Shown one piece after another: positions 1 through 5,461 of a DNA stretch of 5,629 bases; the first letter of the stretch is position 1, and each line of letters starts with the position of its first letter. Origin of the DNA: Candidatus Aminicenantota bacterium (GTDB taxonomy: Bacteria > Acidobacteriota > Aminicenantia > Aminicenantales > Aminicenantaceae); contig JAUWVG010000191.1 of NCBI GenBank assembly GCA_030617525.1, positions 1 to 5,629 of the forward strand, in the 5' to 3' direction. The notes below the pieces were generated by a model, which did not search any database, had not been told where the DNA came from, and was given only the letters and a program-made list of their open reading frames with translations. The position numbers and the translations under genes are program-made.

Positions 1-92
1 CCCTCTTCCTTAAAGAACAGAAAAAAGATAAGTGACAGGAGGATGATTCCGGCCGGGAGGATAAAGAGACCGAAAACCTCAATAAAAGACAT
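1..92 (-). CDS. N-terminus of a small membrane-anchored protein (partial, runs off left edge)
   Basis: An ATG at 92-90 shares its A with the TAA stop of ndk (TAATG) and opens a frame that stays open for 30 codons to the window edge. The peptide begins MSFIEVFG and continues as a long hydrophobic run at about residues 5-27 (mainly Leu, Ile, Phe, with Pro-Ala-Gly in the middle). It then turns charged (KEE), as expected of one transmembrane helix or an uncleaved signal anchor. There is no separate Shine-Dalgarno site right before the ATG; AAGGAC lies further upstream inside ndk. Translation is therefore probably coupled to ndk by termination and restart. I do not recognise the family, and the rest of the protein is outside the window. 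The overlap and hydrophobic pattern are seen directly; the membrane location and coupling are inferred. Confidence 0.6.
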   Translation of the reverse strand, partial: MSFIEVFGLFILPAGIILLSLIFFLFFKEE

Positions 93-514
93 TACAGTTT
101 TTCGATAGCGTCCTTGTCCTTGTAGAAGTAGGAAAGCTCCCAGGCGGCGGTCTCAGGGGCGTCAGAGCCGTGAGTGGCGTTTGTTTCGATGGAAAAACCG
201 AATTCGCGGCGGATAGTGCCGGGTTCGGCAAGAGCGGGGTCGGTCACTCCCATGGTCTTTCTCCAGTGGGAAATAGCGTCTTCTCGTTCAAGCTGCATGA
301 CGACGATTTTGCCTGAGGACATAAAGTCCGTAAGGCTTGAGTAGAAAGGCCGCTCCTTGTGGACGACATAGAATCCTTCGGCTTCTTCCTTTGTGAGGGA
401 GAGCATTTTAAGGCCTGTGATGGTGAATCCTTCATCTTCTATGCGCTGGATGATCTTTCCCGCGGCTTTTTTCTTTACGGCATCGGGTTTTATGATGGCT
501 AATGTCTTTTCCAT
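92..514 (-). CDS. ndk: Nucleoside diphosphate kinase
   Basis: This cytoplasmic enzyme moves the gamma phosphate of ATP onto other (deoxy)nucleoside diphosphates through a phosphohistidine, supplying NTPs and dNTPs. The 140-residue length is normal for the bacterial family. The N-terminal EKTLAIIKPDAV strand carries the phosphate-binding Lys9. Tyr49, Phe57, Arg85, Thr91, Arg102 and Asn112 fall where nucleotide-binding residues are expected. The catalytic histidine is His115 in NATHGSD. One small oddity: the residue after this motif is Ala119, where many family members have Ser (HGSDS). The ATG at 514-512 follows AAGGAG (525-520) by 5 bases, and a promoter lies just upstream. The downstream membrane-protein gene overlaps its stop codon, so the two are likely co-transcribed. 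Identification is very secure. Confidence 0.98.
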   Translation of the reverse strand: MEKTLAIIKPDAVKKKAAGKIIQRIEDEGFTITGLKMLSLTKEEAEGFYVVHKERPFYSSLTDFMSSGKIVVMQLEREDAISHWRKTMGVTDPALAEPGTIRREFGFSIETNATHGSDAPETAAWELSYFYKDKDAIEKL

Positions 515-552
515 TTCGGCTCCTTATCAATTAGAGGTATTAATAGAATAAA

Positions 553-581
553 GATATAACCCAATCCCTGGTTTGAGTCAA
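553..581 (-). promoter_or_regulatory. Sigma70-type promoter of ndk
   Basis: On the minus strand TTGACT (581-576) is followed by a 17-base spacer and TATATC (558-553). This is a good -35 (5 of 6 consensus bases) with the ideal spacing and a fair -10. Transcription would start near 546, giving a leader of about 30 bases that contains the AAGGAG ribosome site. The -35 box overlaps the TGA stop codon of the broken upstream frame at 578-784. Confidence 0.6.
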
Positions 582-784
582 CTTAGATAAGATTTTTCGA
601 TGATGTTGTGTTTGAGCAGGTCGTCGAGGATATCGGGGATGGTTGATTCTTCGATGCGCGCTTTTTTGACAATGTCCTGGGTGTTGAGACCTTCGAGAAA
701 GTCCTGGGCGGTCGATATATGCAGGTTGAGCCGGGTGGCTGTTTTTGTTCCTGTGTTTTTCCAGTTCAAACAATAAAAAAGCAA
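578..784 (-). pseudogene. Start-less reading frame resembling the C-terminal tail of a winged-helix protein
   Basis: This minus-strand frame is closed by TGA at 580-578 and by an in-frame TAG at 787-785 directly before its first codon. It has no ATG or GTG, only TTG codons near the upstream end, and no ribosome site. Even so, the last 45 or so codons look like real protein. They use Ile-ATC, Leu-CTC/CTG, Asp-GAC and Glu-GAA as the neighbours do, and read as a helix-turn-helix or winged-helix pattern: TQDIVKKARIEEST, then IPDILDDLLKHNIIEKS, the usual 'recognition helix, then L..L...gli' ending. It is most simply the surviving 3' end of a deleted gene. It could also be a small gene with a TTG start, or a chance frame. 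The parent family is not recognisable. Confidence 0.4.
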
Positions 785-850
785 CTAAAATAAAGTAAAA
801 TCGTATATACTTATATAGATTAGAGCGTAGTCGGGTATTTAAGAGGAGGA
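771..850 (+). promoter_or_regulatory. AT-rich leader and ribosome site of the tldD-tldE operon
   Basis: The stretch from 771 to about 820 is very AT-rich and offers -10-like hexamers, TATACT at 806-811 and TATAGA at 814-819. No hexamer at proper distance resembles a -35, so the promoter is only suspected. The ribosome site is clear: AGGAGG at 844-849, five bases before the ATG at 855. This fixes the tldD start that includes the Tat signal. Confidence 0.35.
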
Positions 851-854
851 CTTT

Positions 855-2387
855 ATGAAAAAAATCACCAGAAGGTCTTTTTTAGAGACCACTGCGAAGG
901 CGGCAGCTGTCACGATTGCTGCCCCTGCTGTTTTGCCTGAAGGCTGGTACAGCTTTGCCGGCGCTGATGAATTTGGATATTTCGAAAATGAGTTCGGCAT
1001 ATCGGACAGCTTGTGCCAGGAAGTCCTTGCCAAGGCGTTGACTAAAGGCGGCGATTATGCGGACCTCTACTTCGAGCACACCATCAGCAATTACATCATG
1101 CTCGAAGACGGGAAAGTCAACAGGGCTTACAGCGACGTGGCCCTCGGTGTCGGTATTCGTACCGTTAAAGATGATCAGGTCGGCTACGGCTTCACTCAGG
1201 AATTGACAAAAGAGTCCATGCTCAACGCTGCCGGAACGGCGGCCACGATTGCCAATGCCCAGGCCACAAAGACAACCGGCAAGTTCACACTGCTGAAGAC
1301 AAAACATTACTACCCCACAGATTACAAACTCGTCTCGGCCCCTCTGGAATCCAAGCTTCCCCTCGTCCAATCGATAAACGACAAATGTTTCTCCCTCTCT
1401 CCTCTCATCACAAAAGTCAATTCCACATTTCATGACCAGCAGAAACGAATATTGATTCTAACGTCGGACGGTGTGAAGGCCGAAGACCTCCAACCCAGAA
1501 ATTACCTCACTGCATTTGTCGTGGCCGAGAAAGATGGAAAGCGGGAACAGGCGGGATGGAATTTTGGCGGCCGAAGGGGTTTTTCCGCCTATACGCAGGC
1601 CGTTGTGGACAGAATCTCGAAAAGGGCTGTCAACAGTGCCGTGGTTCTTTTTGACGCGGTCCAGCCGCCTGCAGGCGAGATGCCGGTTGTGTTGGGCCCC
1701 GGTCTGACCGGCGTGCTGCTTCACGAGGCCATCGGACACGGAATGGAAGCGGATTTCAACCGAAAGAAAATTTCCACTTACGCCACGATGATCGGCAAAA
1801 AAGTAGCGGAATCCTTTGTGACCATAGTCGATGACGGCACAATCCCGAATCTCACGGGTTCTATCAATTTCGACGATGAAGGCACCCCCAGCCAAAAAAC
1901 CGTGCTGGTTGAAAAGGGTATCATGAAAAGTTATTTGCACGACAAGATCTCCGCGAAGTTTTACAAGGTGAAACCCACAGGGAACGGACGCCGTGAAAGT
2001 TATCAGCACTATGTGGTGCCCCGGATGCGGAACACATACATGGAAGCCGGCCCGGCAGCAGCAGAGGATGTCATCAAAGCAGCCAAGAATGGAATCTATG
2101 TCGAGGATGTGGCGAACGGTCAGGTTAATATCGGCGAAGGCGATTTTGCCTTTTATGTCTCCCAGGGACGACTGATCGAAAACGGCAAGCTCACAGCGCC
2201 AATCAAGGACATCAACATCATGGGAAACGGCCCGAAGATGCTGGCCGACATCAGCATAATGGGAAAGAACCTTGAATTTTATAATGGCGGCGGCGGAGCG
2301 TGCGGCAAAGCCGGACAGTCGGTTCCCTGCAGCTTCGGACAGCCGACATGTTTGGTGAAATCACTGGTAGTCGGTGGAAGGCGATAA
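855..2387 (+). CDS. tldD: TldD family metallopeptidase with twin-arginine signal peptide
   Basis: This is the catalytic half of the TldD/TldE heterodimeric peptidase, which degrades unfolded peptides and in Escherichia coli helps process microcin B17 and the CcdA antitoxin. The HExxxH motif is present at His290-Glu291-His295 within HEAIGHGMEAD. The conserved C-terminal cysteine, the third metal ligand in known structures, is Cys483 in GACGKAGQ. The protein has 510 residues against about 480 for E. coli TldD, and the excess is an N-terminal extension. That extension has Arg6-Arg7 in TRRSFLE, a weakly hydrophobic Ala-rich stretch at about 16-27, and a possible AGA cleavage site after residue 37. 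This is the layout of a Tat signal, unlike the cytoplasmic E. coli enzyme. The ATG at 855 is supported by AGGAGG at 844-849. tldE follows after 15 bp. The family call is secure; export is inferred from the motif. Confidence 0.95.
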   Translation: MKKITRRSFLETTAKAAAVTIAAPAVLPEGWYSFAGADEFGYFENEFGISDSLCQEVLAKALTKGGDYADLYFEHTISNYIMLEDGKVNRAYSDVALGVGIRTVKDDQVGYGFTQELTKESMLNAAGTAATIANAQATKTTGKFTLLKTKHYYPTDYKLVSAPLESKLPLVQSINDKCFSLSPLITKVNSTFHDQQKRILILTSDGVKAEDLQPRNYLTAFVVAEKDGKREQAGWNFGGRRGFSAYTQAVVDRISKRAVNSAVVLFDAVQPPAGEMPVVLGPGLTGVLLHEAIGHGMEADFNRKKISTYATMIGKKVAESFVTIVDDGTIPNLTGSINFDDEGTPSQKTVLVEKGIMKSYLHDKISAKFYKVKPTGNGRRESYQHYVVPRMRNTYMEAGPAAAEDVIKAAKNGIYVEDVANGQVNIGEGDFAFYVSQGRLIENGKLTAPIKDINIMGNGPKMLADISIMGKNLEFYNGGGGACGKAGQSVPCSFGQPTCLVKSLVVGGRR

Positions 2388-2402
2388 GGGAGGAGGACAG
2401 AA

Positions 2403-3725
2403 ATGAACAAAGAAATGCAAGATTTAGTAGTGTGGACGATTAAAACGGCAAAATCCACAGGGGCCGATGATTGTCAGGTCAGTATCGGCAGCCAGAGAAA
2501 TGTTGAGATCAGCTATCGCCAGCGCAGGCCGGAAAATATAAAAGAAGCAACCACAAAACAGCTTTCCATTCAGGTCTTTGTCAACGGGCGGTATTCCAGC
2601 CAGTCGACATCGGACCTGAGGAAAGACTCACTACAGGCGTTTATAAAAAACGCGATTGCCATGACAAAACTTCTGGCGGAAGATCCCTTCAGGAGTCTCC
2701 CTGATCCTAAATACTACAAAGGACGGGAAAAGATGGACTTGGGAATGGTTGATCCCCAGTATAAGAACTTTTCTCCTGAAGACAGACACAACCTTGTTAA
2801 GGCTGTAGAGAATACCGTGCTGGAAAAGGGCGGCGATAAGGTGATCTCGGTAACCGCGGAGGAAAATGACGGACATTCCGAGTCGGTCATGATGACCAGC
2901 AATGGGTTTGAGGGTTATTCAGAAGGCACGTTTTATGTCGCAGGAGCTCAGATGACGGTCCAGGATGAGGGTGAACGCAGGCCGAACGGCTATAATTATG
3001 TGGTGGCATTAAACAGGAAGGACCTGCCAACACCTGAGGAGATCGGCACCGAGTGTGTCAGACGCACTCTCAATCTGCTCGGCGCAAAAAAGATCAAGAC
3101 GGAGACCCTGCCGATTATCATCGAGAATCAGGGGGTTGGGAGGATTTTCGGAGGTTTTCTTGGTGCCATGAACGGCCGGAGCATTCAACAGAAGCAGTCA
3201 TTCCTTGCCGACAAAAAAGGAAAGCAGGTCGGAAGCAAACATTTTACGATTATCGACGATCCGTTCGTAAAGAGTGGCTTGGGAAGCCGGCTGTTTGACG
3301 GTGACGGATTTGCGGCAAAAAAGCGGGTGAAAATCGATAAAGGTATCCTGAAGGAATTTTATGTGGATTGGTATTACAGCCGGAAGCTGGACTGGGAGCC
3401 GACTTCAGGTGGAACCTCCAATTTGATTGTTCCTCCCGGGAAACGTTCGGTGGAAGAGATCATGAAGGACCTGGGAAGGGGAATTTTCATCACCGGATTT
3501 ATCGGGGGAAACTCCAATCCGACAACAGGTGATACTTCGATCGGAATCAACGGACAGCTCTTCGAGGGAGGAAAGCCCGTCCAGGCCATCTCTGAAATGA
3601 ACATCTCGGACAACCACATGAAGTTCTGGAACAAGCTGGTCGAAGTGGCCAACGATCCCTATGAGTACTCAAGCCTCCGATTCCCGAGCATGGTCTTTGA
3701 AGACATCGTCGTCTCAGGCCTCTAA
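2403..3725 (+). CDS. tldE: TldE/PmbA family protein, non-catalytic partner of TldD
   Basis: This 440-residue protein belongs to the TldE/PmbA branch of the TldD superfamily, close to the length of E. coli TldE (about 450). It has no HExxxH motif and no GxCGK cysteine, as expected for the partner that forms the heterodimer but does not bind the metal. Family-like segments include the N-terminal TGADDCQVSIG strand, the central NGRSIQQKQSF region beginning at Asn257, and the C-terminal FPSMVFEDIVVSG strand. The ATG follows AGGAGG (2391-2396) by six bases and the tldD stop by 15 bp, so one mRNA probably serves both. The N-terminus is hydrophilic (MNKEMQDLVVWTIK) with no signal peptide, in contrast to its partner. 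No convincing terminator hairpin follows the stop codon. Family call is secure; pairing with the upstream TldD is inferred from the operon. Confidence 0.93.
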   Translation: MNKEMQDLVVWTIKTAKSTGADDCQVSIGSQRNVEISYRQRRPENIKEATTKQLSIQVFVNGRYSSQSTSDLRKDSLQAFIKNAIAMTKLLAEDPFRSLPDPKYYKGREKMDLGMVDPQYKNFSPEDRHNLVKAVENTVLEKGGDKVISVTAEENDGHSESVMMTSNGFEGYSEGTFYVAGAQMTVQDEGERRPNGYNYVVALNRKDLPTPEEIGTECVRRTLNLLGAKKIKTETLPIIIENQGVGRIFGGFLGAMNGRSIQQKQSFLADKKGKQVGSKHFTIIDDPFVKSGLGSRLFDGDGFAAKKRVKIDKGILKEFYVDWYYSRKLDWEPTSGGTSNLIVPPGKRSVEEIMKDLGRGIFITGFIGGNSNPTTGDTSIGINGQLFEGGKPVQAISEMNISDNHMKFWNKLVEVANDPYEYSSLRFPSMVFEDIVVSGL

Positions 3726-3828
3726 CTTAAATTTAAAGCCGGACTGGTCGAAGATGCAAAGAAGAGGCTGGCTGGGTTGAGGACAAAGTGATGCTAAAAT
3801 ATTTTGGCGGGTTTCCTATTAGTGTTGT

Positions 3829-4995
3829 TTAAACGATAAGTACTTTTTTTAGATAGGATAATTCTTCAACCGGTAAGGCTTCAACTTTCTTTCCCAGAGG
3901 AAAACGTTCCTTCACCGGACAGACAATGTATCCATACTGACATCCCAGATCGGAGAAGGCCTGTCTGAAACTTTTGGACAAACTTGGCGATTTGGAAAAT
4001 TTAATTTCTATGCCTATCGGTGGTTTTTTCGGAGGCAATAATACCAGGTCCATCTCAGCACCAGAACTGGTTCTATAAAAATACAGAGGCCATGAAGAAG
4101 GAATCATTGCCCATATTTGCTCTATGACCCAACCCTCAAAAGATGAACCTGTATAGGGTGTCCCAAGAAGAGCTTCTTCATCAGATATTCGGAGCAAAGT
4201 GTGTAATAAACCACTATCCCGCAAGTACACTTTAGGGGCCTTGACCAATCTTTTTTTGATGTTAGGGTGATAAGGTTGAAGCTGACGGACTATAAATGTG
4301 TCCTTTAGAATATCCAAATATCTCCGAATTGCAGGAGCTGACACACCCATACTACCAGCTATCTTGCTGGCATTCCAGACCTGTCCGTGGCTGTGTGCTA
4401 CCATTTCCCAAAAACGACGAAGCTGTATTGCAGGAACGCGCAAACCTAATTGGGGAATATCCCTTTCCAGATAAGTCTGGATGAATGTTTCCCGCCATAC
4501 TTGACTCTGTTCATCAGAGTCAGAGAGAAAGCTAAGAGGATAACCTCCCCGGCACCAGAGCCTGCGTATTTGTGAATTATGTACTTCATCCAAAGTAAAA
4601 GGTGCTAATTCATGATAGATAATTCGGCCGGCAAGACTTTCTGATGCTTGTCTGACCAATGATGGAGACGCAGAGCCAAGGATGAAAAAACGCTCTCTTT
4701 TCCTGGTTCCGTGATCAACTAAGACTTTTATCAGAGGAAAAAGTTCAGGTTTTCTCTGTATCTCATCAATAATGATCAGACGGTCTTCAAATCTTTCAAG
4801 AAATATTTCAGCTTCATTGAGTTTGGCAAGGTCCGAAGGGCGCTCTAAATCGAGATAGAGTACTTTTGTTTTCTTGGAAGAAGAAATCATTTTGGCTAAT
4901 GTAGTTTTTCCGCTTTGCCTGGAACCTATTAACCCCACCACCGGGAAAGTCTTTAAGGACTGTTCAAGGTTTCGATATAATCTCCGTTTAATCAT
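3829..4995 (-). CDS. AAA ATPase of the AAA_14/DUF4143 type
   Basis: This 388-residue cytoplasmic protein belongs to a widespread family of unknown physiological role. Order of parts: N-terminal P-loop ATPase with Walker A GSRQSGKT (24-31), Walker B LIIIDE (Asp77, Glu78) and a sensor-like GSAS (107-110); a middle winged-helix-like part (about 205-240, including ASKIAGSMGVSAPAIRRYL); and a C-terminal DUF4143 region. That last region ends in a PD-(D/E)xK nuclease-like core with Glu292, Asp316 in GAEMD, and Glu330-Ile-Lys332. All these residues are intact, and the length is usual for the family. The start (MIKRRLYRNLEQ) matches the usual family N-terminus, and no ATG or GTG alternative precedes the P-loop, yet there is no Shine-Dalgarno site. 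The gene is convergent to tldE, stands alone, and is visibly AT-richer with more TTA, AGA and CGA codons than its neighbours, suggesting transfer. Substrate and partner are unknown. Confidence 0.93.
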   Translation of the reverse strand: MIKRRLYRNLEQSLKTFPVVGLIGSRQSGKTTLAKMISSSKKTKVLYLDLERPSDLAKLNEAEIFLERFEDRLIIIDEIQRKPELFPLIKVLVDHGTRKRERFFILGSASPSLVRQASESLAGRIIYHELAPFTLDEVHNSQIRRLWCRGGYPLSFLSDSDEQSQVWRETFIQTYLERDIPQLGLRVPAIQLRRFWEMVAHSHGQVWNASKIAGSMGVSAPAIRRYLDILKDTFIVRQLQPYHPNIKKRLVKAPKVYLRDSGLLHTLLRISDEEALLGTPYTGSSFEGWVIEQIWAMIPSSWPLYFYRTSSGAEMDLVLLPPKKPPIGIEIKFSKSPSLSKSFRQAFSDLGCQYGYIVCPVKERFPLGKKVEALPVEELSYLKKVLIV

Positions 4996-5001
4996 GTTTG
5001 A

Positions 5002-5030
5002 AATATAAACGATTATCGTTCAATTTACAA
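5002..5030 (-). promoter_or_regulatory. Promoter of the AAA ATPase gene, predicting a leaderless mRNA
   Basis: On the minus strand TTGTAA (5030-5025), a 17-base spacer and TATATT (5007-5002) form a sigma70-like promoter with 4 and 5 of 6 consensus bases. Only six bases separate the -10 box from the ATG at 4995. A start at the normal distance would put the first transcribed base at, or next to, the A of the ATG. This agrees with the absence of a ribosome binding site. Confidence 0.5.
5008..5020. repeat. Perfect 13-bp palindrome inside the ATPase promoter spacer
   Basis: AACGAT and its exact complement ATCGTT flank a single central base. The element touches the -10 box and fills 13 of the 17 spacer bases, the classic place for a repressor operator. 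No DNA-binding regulator gene lies next to it; the ATPase itself has a winged-helix-like region, so autoregulation is possible but unproven. Confidence 0.45.
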
Positions 5031-5056
5031 GGATAAATTAATAATTAATTATCCTT
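5029..5056. repeat. 28-bp inverted repeat beside the ATPase -35 box
   Basis: Arms AAGGATAA (5029-5036) and TTATCCTT (5049-5056) are exact complements around a 12-base AT-only centre that itself contains a shifted palindrome (arms 5036-5042 and 5044-5050). The left arm overlaps the edge of the -35 hexamer. It could be a second operator. In plus-strand RNA it would be a weak hairpin with a T-run after a short gap, but no plus-strand gene ends here, so a terminator role is unlikely. Confidence 0.4.
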
Positions 5057-5092
5057 TAAATCTTTTTTAATGTGCGGCTCTAAATAGCGAAA

Positions 5093-5151
5093 CATGTGAC
5101 TATTATGTATGAAGCTTCATAAAAGTCATGACTATTATGAAGAGTACTTCA
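5093..5151. repeat. Cluster of an 11-bp direct repeat and short palindromes
   Basis: TGACTATTATG occurs exactly at 5097-5107 and again at 5129-5139, 32 bp apart. Between and over the copies lie a perfect 14-bp palindrome TATGAAGCTTCATA (5108-5121), a perfect 10-bp palindrome AGTCATGACT (5124-5133), and an inverted pair TGAAG / CTTCA (5138-5142 and 5147-5151). The density suggests protein-binding sites. The region has no credible gene. Nearest genes are the ATPase, about 100 bp away on the left, and the kinase, about 310 bp away on the right. Confidence 0.4.
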
Positions 5152-5221
5152 ATTTAGTCTGATTCTTGAACTGAGCTAGGTCTATGGATCTAGATTCAAT
5201 TCGGATATTTTTCTCTATATT

Positions 5222-5257
5222 TTAGTGATGTTCTCTTGGTTGAGATATTCTCACTAA
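5222..5257. repeat. Interrupted stem-loop
   Basis: A 7-bp outer stem TTAGTGA (5222-5228) / TCACTAA (5251-5257) encloses an inner 4-bp stem TCTC (5232-5235) / GAGA (5242-5245) with a six-base loop. A small overlapping palindrome TGAGA-TAT-TCTCA sits at 5241-5253. No T-run follows, so it is not a standard terminator. In AT-rich sequence a stem of this size may be chance. Confidence 0.25.
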
Positions 5258-5274
5258 TAAATGATGAATATCGA

Positions 5275-5304
5275 TTGACACTCTTTCCTTAGACCCAATA
5301 AATA
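5275..5304 (+). promoter_or_regulatory. Possible distal promoter upstream of the kinase gene
   Basis: A perfect -35 consensus TTGACA stands at 5275-5280. The best -10 candidates 17-18 bases downstream are poor (ATAAAT at 5298 or TAAATA at 5299). If used, transcription would begin near 5311, immediately before the tandem palindromic elements, and give a leader of about 150 bases before the kinase GTG. Confidence 0.25.
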
Positions 5305-5313
5305 CTGGTTTTT

Positions 5314-5362
5314 TGGAGTTACTAGTTCCAAAAAGAGAGAAAAAATGGAATTACTATTTCCA
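5314..5362. repeat. Tandem 17-bp palindromic elements, operator-like
   Basis: Two copies of a 17-bp odd palindrome lie 32 bp apart, start to start: TGGAGTTACTAGTTCCA (5314-5330) and TGGAATTACTATTTCCA (5346-5362). They agree at 15 of 17 positions. The second copy is self-complementary at 7 of 8 base pairs and the first at 6 of 8; the first also has flanking T and A runs that lengthen its arms. A spacing of 32 bp is about three helical turns, so both sites face the same side of the DNA. They are centred about 100 bp upstream of the start expected from the proximal kinase promoter. The pattern fits a dimeric regulator binding twice; the regulator is unknown. Confidence 0.5.
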
Positions 5363-5403
5363 TATATCCAGAGAAATTTTATCCTAGTCTATGATTTAAG
5401 AAT

Positions 5404-5432
5404 TTGACTCTGAAATAGGTTATTGATATTCT
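5404..5432 (+). promoter_or_regulatory. Sigma70-type promoter of the zinc-ribbon kinase gene
   Basis: TTGACT (5404-5409), a 17-base spacer and TATTCT (5427-5432) make a good candidate. Transcription would start near 5439, giving a leader of about 23 bases containing the AGGAGG ribosome site at 5449-5454. Confidence 0.5.
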
Positions 5433-5461
5433 TTGTTGCAGCACACATAGGAGGGGATAAA

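Noticed and set aside
540..773. Minus-strand frame of 77 codons overlapping the winged-helix remnant
   Set aside because: The peptide is rich in His, Arg, Pro and Gln, typical of an out-of-frame reading; the overlapping frame at 578-784 reads far more like protein.
882..1433. Long minus-strand frame opposite tldD (183 codons)
   Set aside because: It is a mirror of the tldD coding strand, has no recognisable protein pattern, and tldD is certain in the other strand.
1458..2009. Second long minus-strand frame opposite tldD
   Set aside because: Antisense shadow across the HExxxH-encoding region of tldD; no ribosome site and no family-like motifs.
3793..3808. AT-rich palindrome between tldE and the ATPase gene as a bidirectional terminator
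   Set aside because: The stem has only two G-C pairs at each end and an A/T core, and there is no T-run on either side. The 103-bp convergent spacer shows no better hairpin.
5109..5162. 17-codon plus-strand frame starting MKLHKSHDYY
   Set aside because: No ribosome site, and it coincides with the repeat and palindrome cluster, which explains its sequence.
5345..5407. 20-codon plus-strand frame MELLFPYIQ as a leader peptide of the kinase
   Set aside because: Only a weak GAGAG upstream, starts inside the second 17-bp palindrome, and lacks the codon runs or stem-loops of attenuator leaders.
4996..5461. A CRISPR array, tRNA or known riboswitch in the long AT-rich spacer
   Set aside because: Repeats occur only twice each, no cloverleaf or CCA end is visible, and no riboswitch core that I know could be found.
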